Shown here piece after piece: positions 17,881 through 26,506 of a stretch of DNA of 64,000 nt. A program made the position numbers and the translations under genes. Positions within the stretch are counted from its first letter, which is position 1. The number at the start of each line of letters is the position of its first letter. The notes below the pieces were generated by a model. It ran no database searches. It was not told the DNA's origin and saw only the letters and a program-made list of their open reading frames with translations. The DNA is from DASXKD01 sp963703605 (GTDB lineage: Bacteria; Actinomycetota; Actinomycetes; Streptosporangiales; Streptosporangiaceae), in contig CAVPFC010000035.1 in assembly GCA_963703605.1 (NCBI GenBank), positions 1 through 64,000 of the forward strand, written 5' to 3'.

Positions 17881-18558
17881 TCAGCCGGGCCGGTGGTAGG
17901 CCTTGCGGGTGCGCTCGACGTGATCGCGGGCGACCTTGGCGGCCTGCTCCGCGTCGTCGGCCTCGATCGCGTCGACCATGCTCATGTGCTCGGCGCAGGA
18001 GTCGTGGCCGCGCAGCGGCGCCACCAGGCGGTAGTACCAGCGGGCGCGGCGGCCGACGATCGCGCTCAGCTCGGCCAGGACCGCGTTGCCGGCGATCTCC
18101 GCCAGGGTGTCGTGGAAGTTGGTGTTCATGGCCACGAATCCCTCGGTGTCGCCGGACTCCACGGCGGCTTCGCCCTCGTGGCAGATCACCCGGAGGCGGG
18201 CCACCTGCCCGGGGGTCGCCGACCGCGCGGCCAGCCGGGCGGTCTCGACCTCGAGCAATTCCCGGACGTCGAGCAGCTCGTCGACCTCCTGGTCGGTCGG
18301 CACGTGCACGAACGCGCCCTGGTTGGGGCGCAGGTCGACCCAGCCCTCCGCCTCCAGCCGGTGCAGTGCCTCGCGCACCGGCTGGCGGCTCACCCCGAGG
18401 TGGCGGGCCAGCTCGGTCTCCACCAGGTGCTGCCCGGGCGTGAGCCGCCCGGCGATGACCAGCTCGACCAGGGCCTCGTAGACGGACTGGCGCAACGGCA
18501 CCGGCCGCTCCACCGGACTGATCAACCGCGATCCCTCGCGCCGTGCGTCCACCGTCAT
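17881..18558 (-). CDS. GntR-family (FadR/FCD) transcriptional regulator
   Basis: 225 residues from ATG 18558 (MTVDARREGSRLI). An N-terminal winged helix-turn-helix (PLRQSVYEALVELVIAGRL, then HLGVSRQPVREALHRLEAEGW) is followed by an all-helical FCD ligand-binding domain with metal-type residues (VAMNTNFHDTLAEIAGN, the His in DSCAEHMSMVDAI and DHVERTR). Such proteins are mostly repressors that respond to small organic acids. The gene is divergent from the formaldehyde dehydrogenase at 18769; a TTGTATGCAA site (18608-18617) and a 27-bp palindrome (18664-18690) lie between them. A related GTATAC core precedes the oxidoreductase operon, so control of that operon is possible but unproven. Confidence 0.9.
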   Translation of the reverse strand: MTVDARREGSRLISPVERPVPLRQSVYEALVELVIAGRLTPGQHLVETELARHLGVSRQPVREALHRLEAEGWVDLRPNQGAFVHVPTDQEVDELLDVRELLEVETARLAARSATPGQVARLRVICHEGEAAVESGDTEGFVAMNTNFHDTLAEIAGNAVLAELSAIVGRRARWYYRLVAPLRGHDSCAEHMSMVDAIEADDAEQAAKVARDHVERTRKAYHRPG

Positions 18559-18607
18559 CGTCGGCTCCCCCACTCCCAGTTCCCTTGAGGTCAAAGTATA
18601 TGGGTTG

Positions 18608-18617
18608 TTGTATGCAA
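18608..18617. promoter_or_regulatory. Candidate GntR/FCD operator
   Basis: TTGTATGCAA has the TTG...CAA symmetry of FCD-type GntR sites (TTGTATACAA class). It lies about 50 bp upstream of the regulator's own ATG, where autoregulation would act. Confidence 0.45.
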
Positions 18618-18663
18618 AATGCGAACGCGGCCTCCTGCCCGGGCCCCACTCGCTCCCCCTCGT

Positions 18664-18690
18664 TTGTCGTGGTTGCCACAACCACGACAA
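18664..18690. promoter_or_regulatory. Perfect 27-bp palindrome upstream of mscR
   Basis: Arms TTGTCGTGGTTG (18664-18675) and CAACCACGACAA (18679-18690) around CCA. It lies 79 bp before the mscR ATG. The long perfect symmetry suggests a high-affinity operator; a transcript hairpin is the alternative. Confidence 0.6.
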
Positions 18691-18768
18691 TGGGCGCGGC
18701 GCCGGGGGCACGCGCTGGCGGGCTGCCCGGTCTTGGCGTAATCCATGTGAATCTAGAAAGATGGCGGG

Positions 18769-19854
18769 ATGACACATGCCGTGCGGGGCGTGATCGCCCG
18801 AGCAAAGGGAGAACCCGTCGAGGTCACCACCGTCGTGGTGCCGGATCCCGGGCCGGGCGAAGCGCTGGTGGCAGTGCAGGCCTGCGGCGTCTGCCACACC
18901 GACCTGCACTATCGCGAGGGCGGCATCGGCGACGACTTTCCCTACCTGCTCGGGCACGAGGCGGCCGGCCTGGTCGAGGCCGTCGGCCCCGGCGTGACCG
19001 GCGTCGCGCCCGGCGATTTCGTCATCCTCAACTGGCGGGCCGTGTGCGGCCAGTGCCGGGCCTGCAAGCGCGGCCGTCCGTGGTACTGCTTCGCCACGCA
19101 CAACGCCACCCAGAAGATGACCCTCGACGACGGCACGGTACTGTCACCGGCGCTGGGCATCGGCGCCTTCGTGGAGAAGACCCTGGTCGCCGCCGGGCAG
19201 TGCACCAAGGTCGACCCGGCGGTGCCGCCGGAGGTGGCCGGGCTGCTCGGCTGCGGCGTGATGGCGGGAATCGGCGCGGCGATCAACACCGGCGGGGTGA
19301 CCCGCGGCGACTCCGTCGCGGTCATCGGCTGCGGCGGCGTGGGCGACGCGGCGATCGCCGGATCGTACCTGGCCGGCGCCCACACGATCATCGCGGTCGA
19401 CGTCGACCCCCGCAAGCTGGAGTGGGCCCGCGAGTTCGGGGCCACACACGTGATCAACTCGCGCGAGGCCGACCCGGTGGCGCAGATCCAGGCGCTGACC
19501 GGCGGCAACGGCGCCGACGTGGTCATCGAGGCGGTTGGCCGCCCGGAGACCTACCGGCAGGCGTTCTACGCCAGGGACCTGGCCGGCACGCTGGTCCAGG
19601 TCGGCGTGCCCACCCCGGAGATGCACATCGACCTGCCGCTGCTGGACCTGTTCGGTCGCGGCGGCGCGCTCAAATCCTCCTGGTATGGCGATTGCCTGCC
19701 GGAACGCGACTTCCCCATGCTGACGGGGCTTTACCTGCAAGGCCGCCTTCCCCTGGAGAAGTTCGTCTCGGAGACGATCGAGCTCGACGACGTCGAGGCC
19801 GCGTTCACCAAGATGCAGTCCGGCGAGGTGCTGCGGTCGGTGGTGAAGCTCTGA
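18769..19854 (+). CDS. mscR: S-(hydroxymethyl)mycothiol dehydrogenase (mycothiol-dependent formaldehyde dehydrogenase)
   Basis: 361-residue zinc alcohol dehydrogenase that oxidises the formaldehyde-mycothiol adduct with NAD+, detoxifying formaldehyde in organisms that use mycothiol. Catalytic zinc ligands: Cys in ACGVCHTD (about residue 42) and His in LGHEAAG. Structural zinc: CGQCRACKRGRPWYC. Nucleotide site: GCGGVGDAAIAG. The blocks THNATQKMTLDDGT and GGALKSSWYGDCLPERDFPML are characteristic of the MscR group and separate it from general ADHs. The start MTHAVRGVIARAKGEPVEV fits the family. It is divergent from a GntR gene and followed closely by a sulfotransferase-like gene. Confidence 0.93.
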   Translation: MTHAVRGVIARAKGEPVEVTTVVVPDPGPGEALVAVQACGVCHTDLHYREGGIGDDFPYLLGHEAAGLVEAVGPGVTGVAPGDFVILNWRAVCGQCRACKRGRPWYCFATHNATQKMTLDDGTVLSPALGIGAFVEKTLVAAGQCTKVDPAVPPEVAGLLGCGVMAGIGAAINTGGVTRGDSVAVIGCGGVGDAAIAGSYLAGAHTIIAVDVDPRKLEWAREFGATHVINSREADPVAQIQALTGGNGADVVIEAVGRPETYRQAFYARDLAGTLVQVGVPTPEMHIDLPLLDLFGRGGALKSSWYGDCLPERDFPMLTGLYLQGRLPLEKFVSETIELDDVEAAFTKMQSGEVLRSVVKL

Positions 19855-19877
19855 CCCAGGGCCCCGCCCGGATCGCC

Positions 19878-20579
19878 ATGTGGTCCGGCCCGCGCACGGT
19901 CTCGACCGCGCTCATGCGGTCGTTCGGCAACCGTCCCGACACGATCGTGGTGGACGAGCCGCTGTACGCGTTCTACCTGTCCCGGACCGGCATCAGCCAT
20001 CCCGGCCGCGACGAGATCCTTGCTTCCATGCCCAACGGCTGGCGCGAGGTGATCGACTACCTGACCACGAGCGAGCTCCCCGCTGGCAAGAGCGTGTTCT
20101 ACGGCAAGCACATGACGCACCACCTGCTGCCGGAGGTGGACCGGGCGGCGCTCGCGCCGCTGCGGCACGCGCACCTGATCCGGGACCCAGGCGAGCTGCT
20201 CGCCTCGTACGCCAAGGTGCGGTCGGAGCCGACCCTGGACGACCTCGGCATCCGGCAGCAGGCCGAGATCTTCGACGCCTACCCGGGGCCGGTGCTTGAC
20301 TCGCGTGACCTGCTGGAGAACCCGGAGGGGATGTTGCGCGCGCTGTGCGATGCGCTGTCCATCCCGTTCAGCGCGGCCATGCTGGCCTGGGCGCCCGGGC
20401 CGCGGGATACCGACGGGGTGTGGGGGCCCCACTGGTATGAGAGTGTGTGGGCGTCGACCGGTTTCGGCCCCTACCGGGCGCCGGCCGGGGTTTTGCCGGA
20501 CCGCCTGGCCGGCCTGGCGCAACGCTGCCGCCCCTACTACGAGCACCTGTACGCCTGCCGTCTTACCCCGGCTGCTTGA
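19878..20579 (+). CDS. Sulfotransferase-family protein
   Basis: Starts RIAMWSGPRTVSTALMRSF, in which SGPRTVST is the 5'-phosphosulfate (PAPS) loop near the N-terminus; the 3'-phosphate region is near HAHLIRDPGELLASYAKV. Size about 233 residues, normal for the short bacterial type. I use ATG 19878, but the conserved strand begins three residues earlier and the frame has no ATG/GTG/TTG upstream, so a CTG start at about 19851 that overlaps the mscR stop is possible. It sits between mscR and a class IV aminotransferase, all on one strand with short gaps, suggesting an operon. Acceptor unknown; a kinase-like or binding role cannot be excluded. Confidence 0.78.
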   Translation: MWSGPRTVSTALMRSFGNRPDTIVVDEPLYAFYLSRTGISHPGRDEILASMPNGWREVIDYLTTSELPAGKSVFYGKHMTHHLLPEVDRAALAPLRHAHLIRDPGELLASYAKVRSEPTLDDLGIRQQAEIFDAYPGPVLDSRDLLENPEGMLRALCDALSIPFSAAMLAWAPGPRDTDGVWGPHWYESVWASTGFGPYRAPAGVLPDRLAGLAQRCRPYYEHLYACRLTPAA

Positions 20580-20618
20580 TGCCGAGGCGGCCAACCACCC
20601 CGACCGGGAGGGACCCCC

Positions 20619-21518
20619 GTGCTCCAGGCCTTCGACGAGCGTAACCGCGACGTGATCGTGAGCGTGGGAGGCCATCTGACCCACCGGAGCCGGGCCGCCG
20701 TCAGCCCGTTCGATTCCTCGGTGCAGGGTGGCGACGCGGTCTGGGAAGGCCTGCGCGTGTACGGCGGGCGCATCTTCCGCCTGGACGAGCACCTGGCCCG
20801 GCTGCGCCGGTCGGCGAAGGCGCTCGCGTTCGACGCCGTGCCCGGCGACGAGGAGATCATCGAGCAGATCAAGCAGACCCTGCTCGCCAACGGGATGAGC
20901 GACAACGTGCACATCAGGCTCACCCTCACCCGGGGAGAGAAGATCACCAGCGGCATGGACCCGCGGCTGAACCAGAGCGGCCCGCTGCTTATCGTGCTGC
21001 CCGAGCACAAGTCACCGGTCTACGATCTGTCCGGCATCCGGCTGGTCACCTCCAGCGTGCGCCGCCCGGCCCCGGACGTCCTCGACCCGAAGATCCACCA
21101 CAACAACCTGCTGCCGTCGATCCTGGCGAAGATCGAGGCGAACGCGGCGGGCGCCGACGACGCGGTGATGCTCGACCCGCGCGGGTTCGTCGCCGAGACC
21201 AACGCCACCAACCTGTTCCTGGTTTCCGGCGGGCGGCTGGGCACCCCGACCGCGGCCGCCTGCCCGGAGGGAATCACCCGGGGCGCGGTGCTCGACCTCG
21301 CCGCGGACGCGGACCTGCCCTGCGACGTCGCCGACTTCAGCCTGAGCCAGTTCTACGCGGCCGACGAGGTGTTCGTCACCGGCACCATGGGCGGCCTGGC
21401 GCCGGTCGTCGCGATCGACGCGCGAACGATCGGCGACGGCTCGCCCGGGCCGGTAACCCGACAACTGATGGAGCTGTTTGCTGACCTGGTCGCCAGGTCG
21501 GGCACGCCAGTGGTGTGA
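20619..21518 (+). CDS. Class IV aminotransferase (BCAT/D-amino-acid aminotransferase-like)
   Basis: 299 residues from GTG 20619, behind GGGAGGG. Fold-type IV PLP enzyme: the segment FDSSVQGGDAVWEGLRVYGGRIF and the RLDEHLARLRRSA block in the N-terminal domain, Lys in DPKIHHNNLLPSILAKIEAN as candidate Schiff-base residue, EGITRGAVLDLA for the phosphate, and FVTGTMGGLAPV near the end. The family moves amino groups between branched-chain, D- or aromatic amino acids and 2-oxo acids, or cleaves aminodeoxychorismate; the sequence does not settle which. It follows the sulfotransferase by 39 bp. Confidence 0.85.
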   Translation: MLQAFDERNRDVIVSVGGHLTHRSRAAVSPFDSSVQGGDAVWEGLRVYGGRIFRLDEHLARLRRSAKALAFDAVPGDEEIIEQIKQTLLANGMSDNVHIRLTLTRGEKITSGMDPRLNQSGPLLIVLPEHKSPVYDLSGIRLVTSSVRRPAPDVLDPKIHHNNLLPSILAKIEANAAGADDAVMLDPRGFVAETNATNLFLVSGGRLGTPTAAACPEGITRGAVLDLAADADLPCDVADFSLSQFYAADEVFVTGTMGGLAPVVAIDARTIGDGSPGPVTRQLMELFADLVARSGTPVV

Positions 21519-21546
21519 CCGCAAGGGTGCAGGGCAGACTGAGCAC

Positions 21547-22335
21547 ATGACCGAGGCGGTGGCAGTTCCGGTAACCCCCTTGCCCGGCGGCGTCGAGATG
21601 CCGATGGTCGGGTTCGGCACCTGGCAGCTGACCGCCCGGACCGGGCGGCAGGCCGTGCTCTCCGCGCTGCGGGACGGCTACCGGCACATCGACACCGCGA
21701 CGATGTACGGCAACGAGGCCGAGGTGGGGCACGCCCTGGCCGACAGCGGGCTGGACCGGGAGGCGGTGTTCCTCACCACCAAGCTGCCGTCCAGCCGGGC
21801 CGGGCACGAGCGGGGCACGCTCGCCGCGAGCCTGCGCGCGCTCGGCACCGACCATGTGGACCTGTGGCTCGTGCACTGGCCGCCCGCCGGGCGCAAGCTG
21901 TGCGAGGTCTGGCGGGAGTTCGTGGTGCAGCGGGACGAGGGCCGGGCGCGCGCCATCGGGGTGAGCAACTACTCGCTTGCCCAGCTCGACCGGCTGACCG
22001 AGGCGACCGGGGTGACCCCGGCGGTCAACCAGATCCCGTGGAGCCCGGCCCGCCACGACCCGGCGCTGCTGGCCGGGCACGCCGAGCGCGGCGTGGCGCT
22101 GGAGGGGTACAGCCCGCTCAAGGGCGCCAACCTGGCCGATCCGGTACTGACCGGCATCGCCGCCGCGTATGGCGTCACGCCCGCCCAGGTGGTGTTGCGC
22201 TGGCACCTCGAGCACGGCATCACGATCATCCCGAAGTCGTCGCACCCCGACCGGATCGCGGCCAACATCGACGTGCTCGGCTTCCAGCTGACCCCGGACC
22301 AGGTCGCGAGCATCGACGCGCTGTCCCGCCGCTGA
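21547..22335 (+). CDS. Aldo/keto reductase
   Basis: 262-residue NADPH-dependent TIM-barrel reductase. The catalytic tetrad is visible: Asp and Tyr in DTATMYGNEAEVG, Lys in FLTTKLPSS, His in LWLVHWPP. The NADPH-binding end reads ITIIPKSSHPDRIAANIDV. It resembles 2,5-diketo-D-gluconate reductase-like members that act on a broad set of aldehydes and ketones. ATG 21547 (MTEAVAVPVTPLP) is used; it lies 29 bp after the aminotransferase stop, so the gene may close the mscR operon. Confidence 0.9.
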   Translation: MTEAVAVPVTPLPGGVEMPMVGFGTWQLTARTGRQAVLSALRDGYRHIDTATMYGNEAEVGHALADSGLDREAVFLTTKLPSSRAGHERGTLAASLRALGTDHVDLWLVHWPPAGRKLCEVWREFVVQRDEGRARAIGVSNYSLAQLDRLTEATGVTPAVNQIPWSPARHDPALLAGHAERGVALEGYSPLKGANLADPVLTGIAAAYGVTPAQVVLRWHLEHGITIIPKSSHPDRIAANIDVLGFQLTPDQVASIDALSRR

Positions 22336-22415
22336 CCCGGAGCCGTGGCGGGCCCAGGTACGCGGCTCCCCGTCCCTCTTTCCAGCCCTGCGCCGGTCAC
22401 GCAACTAACCTTTTC

Positions 22416-22425
22416 TCCGATCGGA
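22416..22425. promoter_or_regulatory. 10-bp palindrome upstream of the selenium-binding protein gene
   Basis: TCCGATCGGA, flanked by TTTC on the left and AATG on the right, lies about 90 bp before the start at 22516. Possible operator; no regulator can be named. Confidence 0.3.
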
Positions 22426-22515
22426 AATGTGTACTAGCCTGACCGGGGGATGTTGACACAGTGACTCGTGAGCGCCAAGACTGCGCGAAGGACTCCCGGC
22501 GAAAGGGCTGCCGCC

Positions 22516-23945
22516 ATGGCTGATGAGCACCGCCACGACCCGACCTTCTACCGCTCCCCCGCCGACGCGGCGGCGGGCCCGCCGGAGAAGCTCGCCTACG
22601 TGGCCGCCTACGCCCACCCCGCCGACACGCACGCGGCTGGCCAGCCCGACGGGATCGCCGTGGTGGACACCGATCCGGCGTCGGCCGGTTACGGGTCGGT
22701 GATCGGTTTTACCGAGCTGCCCCACACCGGCGACGAACTGCACCACTTCGGCTGGAACGCCTGCTCCAGCGCGCTCTGCCCGACCGGCTCCCACACCCAC
22801 GGCGACCGGCGCTACCTGGTCGTCCCAGGCATCCGCTCGTCGCGCGTCTATATCCTCGACACCCAGCCGGACCCGGCCGCGCCCACGGTCGTCAAGGTGC
22901 TCGGCCCCGAGGAACTGGCCAAGCGGGCCAACTACTCCCGCCCGCACACGGTGCACTGCGGCCCCGGCTACCTCTACATGTCCTGCCTCGGCGGCGGCAA
23001 CGGCGCGGACGGGCCCGGCGGCGTCGCGCTGCTCGACCACTCCTCGTTCGAGGTGCTCGGCCAGTTCGAGCAGGACCGGGGCGACCAGTACCTGGCCTAC
23101 GACGTCTGGTGGCACATCAACCACAACGTGCTGGTCACCTCCGAGTGGGCGCACCCCGTCCATGATCGAGAACGGGGTCGTGCCGGAACTGCTGCTCGGC
23201 CGCAAGTACGGCCACCGGCTGCACTTCTGGGACATGGAGACCCGGCGGCACGTGCAGACCGTGGACCTCGGCGACCAGCACCAGATGACGCTCGAACTGC
23301 GCCCGGCGCACGACCCGGCGCGCAAGTACGGGTTCGTCGGCGTGGTGGTCAGCGTGGAGGACCTGTCCGCCTCGATCTGGCTCTGGCACGAGCAGGACGG
23401 GCAGTGGGCGGCCACCAAGGTCATCACGATCCCGGCCGAGCCCGCGCCGGCCGAGCAGCTCCCGCCGCTGCTCCAGGGCTTCGGGGCCGTCCCGCCGCTG
23501 GTCACCGACCTGGCGCTGTCCGTGGACGACCAGTTCCTTTACGTGTCGTGCTGGGGCACCGGCGAGATGAAGCAGTACGACGTGCGCGACCCGTTCAACC
23601 CGCGCGAGGTCGGGTCGGTCCGCATCGGCGGCATCGTCGGCCGGGTACCGCACCCGGCCCGGCCGGACCAGCCCTTGGCGGGCGGCCCGCAGATGGTGGA
23701 GGTCAGCCGGGACGGAAAGCGCGTCTACTTCACCAACTCGCTCTACGGCGTCCTGGGACGAGCAGTTCTACCCGGGCGGCGTGGTCGGCGCCTGGATGAC
23801 CAAGCTGGACGTCGGCGGGGGCGGCGGGATCAGCTTCGACGAGCGGTTCTTCCTCGAAGGCGACGTGTTCCGCGGCCGCCGGGTGCACCAGGTCCGCCTG
23901 GAAGGCGGCGACGCCTCCAGCGACTCCTACTGCTACTCGTCCTAG
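22516..23945 (+). CDS. Selenium-binding protein family / methanethiol oxidase-like, frameshifted
   Basis: SBP56-family protein of about 475 residues. Bacterial members oxidise methanethiol to formaldehyde, sulfide and peroxide using copper. Visible: HHFGWNACSSALCPTGSHTHGDRRYLVVPG (the conserved Cys region and nearby His), RPHTVHCGPGYLYMSCLGG, and the C-terminal blocks SWGTGEMKQYDV-type, GGPQMVEVSRDGKRVYFTNSLY and RVHQVRLEGGDASSDSYCYS. Two extra Cs break the frame, near 23155 (EWATPSMIENG expected) and near 23755 (YGVWDEQFYPGG expected); the reading resumes exactly, so errors are likely. ATG 22516 with GAAAGGG upstream is preferred to GTG 22468. Formaldehyde made here could feed MscR, encoded nearby. 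Confidence 0.82.
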
Positions 23946-23975
23946 CCGCCCGTCCCGTAGCTTCTTTGACCTGAG

Positions 23976-24012
23976 CCAGGCCACCGTCGACGCGACGTCG
24001 ACGGTGGCCTGG
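23976..24012 (+). terminator. Strong hairpin terminator
   Basis: Perfect 15-bp arms (23976-23990 CCAGGCCACCGTCGA; 23998-24012 its reverse complement) around a 7-nt loop, 30 bp after the stop of the selenium-binding protein gene and before the next promoter. A short TTT follows within CCGTTTCGG. Confidence 0.75.
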
Positions 24013-24043
24013 CCGTTTCGGCATGCGCCAGGGGTCTACATCC

Positions 24044-24087
24044 TTGACATGCCAGCTAGGTAGGGAGCTATAGTGCTAGGAACCTAG
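24044..24087 (+). promoter_or_regulatory. Promoter with overlapping operator for the GntR/ABC operon
   Basis: The -35 TTGACA (24044-24049) and -10 TATAGT (24069-24074) are spaced 19 bp. An inverted repeat CTAGG-AA-CCTAG (24076-24087) covers the expected start site, and a second related sequence AGCTAGGTAGGGAGCT lies between the boxes. This fits autorepression by the downstream YtrA-type regulator. Confidence 0.65.
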
Positions 24088-24103
24088 TTAAAGTGAGGTC
24101 GTG

Positions 24104-24496
24104 GTGATCGAGTTTCACTTGGACGCCCGCTCCGGGGTCGCGCCGTACCTGCAGCTGATCCACCAGGTGCGGCACGCGCTGCGGCTGGGCCTGCTGCACA
24201 AGGGTGACCAGCTCCCGAAGGTCAAGGACGTGGTCGCCGCGCTGGCGATCAACCCGAACACGGTGCTCAAGGCCTACCGGGAGCTGGAGTACGAGGGACT
24301 GGTGGCGGCCCGCCCGGGGATCGGCACGTTCGTGACCGGGACGCTGGACGGCGGCTCGCTGGCCGCGCACGGGCCGCTGCGCCGCGACCTGCAGCGCTGG
24401 CTGGCCAAGGCGCGCCGCGCCGGGCTGGACGATGAGTCGATCGAGGCCCTGTTCGCCAGCACCTTTCGGTCCGCAAGTGAGGAGGACATAGCGTGA
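24104..24496 (+). CDS. GntR-family (YtrA subfamily) regulator
   Basis: 130 residues, MIEFHLDARSGVAPYLQLIHQ. Winged helix-turn-helix with KVKDVVAALAINPNTVLKAYRELEYEGLV and GIGTFV, then a short helical tail (LRRDLQRWLAKARRAGLDDESIEALF) typical of the YtrA group, which repress the ABC transporter operon they head. GTG 24104 (or 24101) is the start; GAGG lies just upstream. The stop overlaps the GTG of the ABC ATPase (24493), so regulator and transporter are translated together. Confidence 0.9.
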   Translation: MIEFHLDARSGVAPYLQLIHQVRHALRLGLLHKGDQLPKVKDVVAALAINPNTVLKAYRELEYEGLVAARPGIGTFVTGTLDGGSLAAHGPLRRDLQRWLAKARRAGLDDESIEALFASTFRSASEEDIA

Positions 24497-25392
24497 CCGC
24501 AGTCATACAAACCGAGGAGCTCGGCAAGCGGTACCGCACGAAGTGGGCGCTGGCCGACTGCACGCTCTCCATCCCGGCCGGGCACGTCGTCGGCCTGGTG
24601 GGCCCGAACGGGGCCGGGAAGAGCACCCTGCTGAACCTGGCCACCGGGATGCTGGCGCCGAGTACGGGCACGATCGAGGTGCTCGGGAACCGGCCCGCGG
24701 CCGGCCCGGCGCAGCTGGCCCGGGTCGGGTACCTGGCCCAGGACGCCCCGCTCTACGCCGGGCTGCCGGTCGCGGACCACCTGCGGCTGGGCGCGCACCT
24801 CAACCCGGGCTGGGACGCGGAACTGGCGCGTGACCGGGCCGGGCGGCTGGACCTGGACCCGAAGCAGAAGGCCGGGACGCTGTCCGGCGGGCAGCGTGCC
24901 CAGCTCGCGCTTACCCTGGCCGTCGCGAAGCGGCCCGAGCTGCTGATCCTGGATGAGCCGGTGGCCAGCCTCGATCCGCTCGCGCGGCGGGAGTTCCTGC
25001 AGGACCTGATGGAAGCCGTCGCCGAGCAGGAGGTGAGCGTCGTGCTGTCCTCGCACCTGATCAGCGACCTGGAACGCGCCTGCGACTACGTGATCGTGCT
25101 GGTCGACTCGCGGGTGCGGCTCGCCGGGCCGGTCGACGACCTGCTGGCCGCCCACCACCTGCTGTCCGGCCCGCGCCGCGACCCGGCCTCGCTGCCGGAT
25201 GGGCTGGAGGTCATCTCCGCCAGCCATACCGACGTGCAGACCACGCTGCTGGTCCGCACCAGCGGGCCGGTCCTCGACCCGGCCTGGACGGTGTCCGAGG
25301 TGGGCCTGGAAGACCTGGTGCTCGCCTACATGAAGCAGGCCGCCGGGCCTGCTCCCCGCAACAACCACCGCCACCTGGAGGTGCAGAAGTGA
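24493..25392 (+). CDS. ABC transporter ATP-binding protein
   Basis: 299-residue nucleotide-binding subunit. Walker A GPNGAGKST, Q loop YLAQDAPLY, signature LSGGQRAQL, Walker B LLILDEPVASLDP, and switch His in VVLSSHLISDLE are all intact. C-terminal 90 residues form a variable extension. Overlaps both neighbours by 4 bp (GTGA before, ATGA-type after). With the YtrA-type regulator and the following permease it forms a self-contained export system, probably for a peptide, antibiotic or cell-envelope stress signal. Confidence 0.94.
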   Translation: MTAVIQTEELGKRYRTKWALADCTLSIPAGHVVGLVGPNGAGKSTLLNLATGMLAPSTGTIEVLGNRPAAGPAQLARVGYLAQDAPLYAGLPVADHLRLGAHLNPGWDAELARDRAGRLDLDPKQKAGTLSGGQRAQLALTLAVAKRPELLILDEPVASLDPLARREFLQDLMEAVAEQEVSVVLSSHLISDLERACDYVIVLVDSRVRLAGPVDDLLAAHHLLSGPRRDPASLPDGLEVISASHTDVQTTLLVRTSGPVLDPAWTVSEVGLEDLVLAYMKQAAGPAPRNNHRHLEVQK

Positions 25393-26502
25393 TCTGGCTG
25401 ACCTGGCGCCAGTTCCGCGCCCAGGCCATCACCGCGGCCGCGGCGCTGGCAGTGTTCGCGATCGTGCTGGCAGCCACCGGATCGCACCTGTCCAGCACCT
25501 ACAACAGCAGCGGGCTTACCACCTGCCACGGCGGTACCTGCGCGGGGCTGGCCAGCACGTTCCTTTCGAACCTGGCCTCCGGGGGAGGTTTCGCCGTAGT
25601 GCCCGGCAGTGGCTACGCGATCCTGTATTTCCTCAGCATCCTGGTCATCCTCATCGCGCCCGCGGTCACCGGCGTCTTCTGGGGCGCCCCGCTGATCGCC
25701 CGCGAGCTGGAGGCCGGGACCTTCCGGCTGACCTGGAACCAGACCATCACCCGGACCCGGTGGCTGGCGGTCAAGCTCACGCTGATCGGGGTGAGCCGCC
25801 ATGGCCGTCACCGAGGCGTTCAGCCTCCTGCAGGCCTGGTGGGCGGCCCCCATCGGCAAGGCCGTCGGGCTCGGCGGCGGCTCCTCGATCTTCAGCGAGA
25901 CCCGGTTCGGCGTGTTCGTCTTCCCCACCCACGGCATCACCCCGCTCGGCTACGCCGCGTTCGCCTTCACCCTCGGCGTCACCACCGGCCTGCTCGCCCG
26001 CCGCCCGATCCCCGCCATGGCCATCACCCTGGCCATCTTCGCCGCCGCCCAGCTCATCACCCCGCTGTGGATCCGCCCGCACCTGTTCCCCACCAGCCAG
26101 ACGACCACCACGATCGCGGCCGCGGGAGCCAACGTCAGCCTCAAAGCCAACCCCAGGCTGGCGCTCACCGCCAGCACCGTCCCCGGCCAGCCCGGCGCCT
26201 GGATCATCTCCAGCGAAGGCGTCAACGCCGCCGGGCAGCCGGTCAGCACCATACCCGCGGCCTGCGAGCCGGCGGTATCGCGGACATTCCGCGGGGTCAA
26301 GGTACCAGCCGGGACTGGGCCTGGCGCACTGCTCGCCCCGGTGAACAACTGCGTAGCCAGCCACGGGATCCGGGTCGCCGAAAGCTACCAGCCCGCCAGC
26401 CACTACTGGCCCCTCCAGTGGTCGGAGACCGGGATGTTCCTGGCCCTCGCCCTGGGCCTGGCCGGGTACTGCTTCTGGCGGCTCAGCCGCCGCCGGGCCT
26501 GA
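25389..26502 (+). CDS. ABC transporter permease, frameshifted
   Basis: Membrane subunit of about 370 residues. The first part (MIWLTWRQFRAQAITAAAALAVFAIVLAATG, then a Cys-containing outer loop and SGYAILYFLSILVILIAPAVTGVFWGAPLIARELEAGT) is in one frame. The rest (AMAVTEAFSLLQAWWAAPIG to the last helix GMFLALALGLAGYCFW) is in another. The break is near 25790, one extra base in ggggtgagccgcc; correction gives LTLIGVAAMAVTEAF. The ELEAGTFRLTWNQ motif matches ABC-2 type permeases paired with YtrA-type operons. Five to six helices are visible, with a large external loop at about residues 215-335. Confidence 0.8.
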
Positions 26503-26506
26503 CGCC

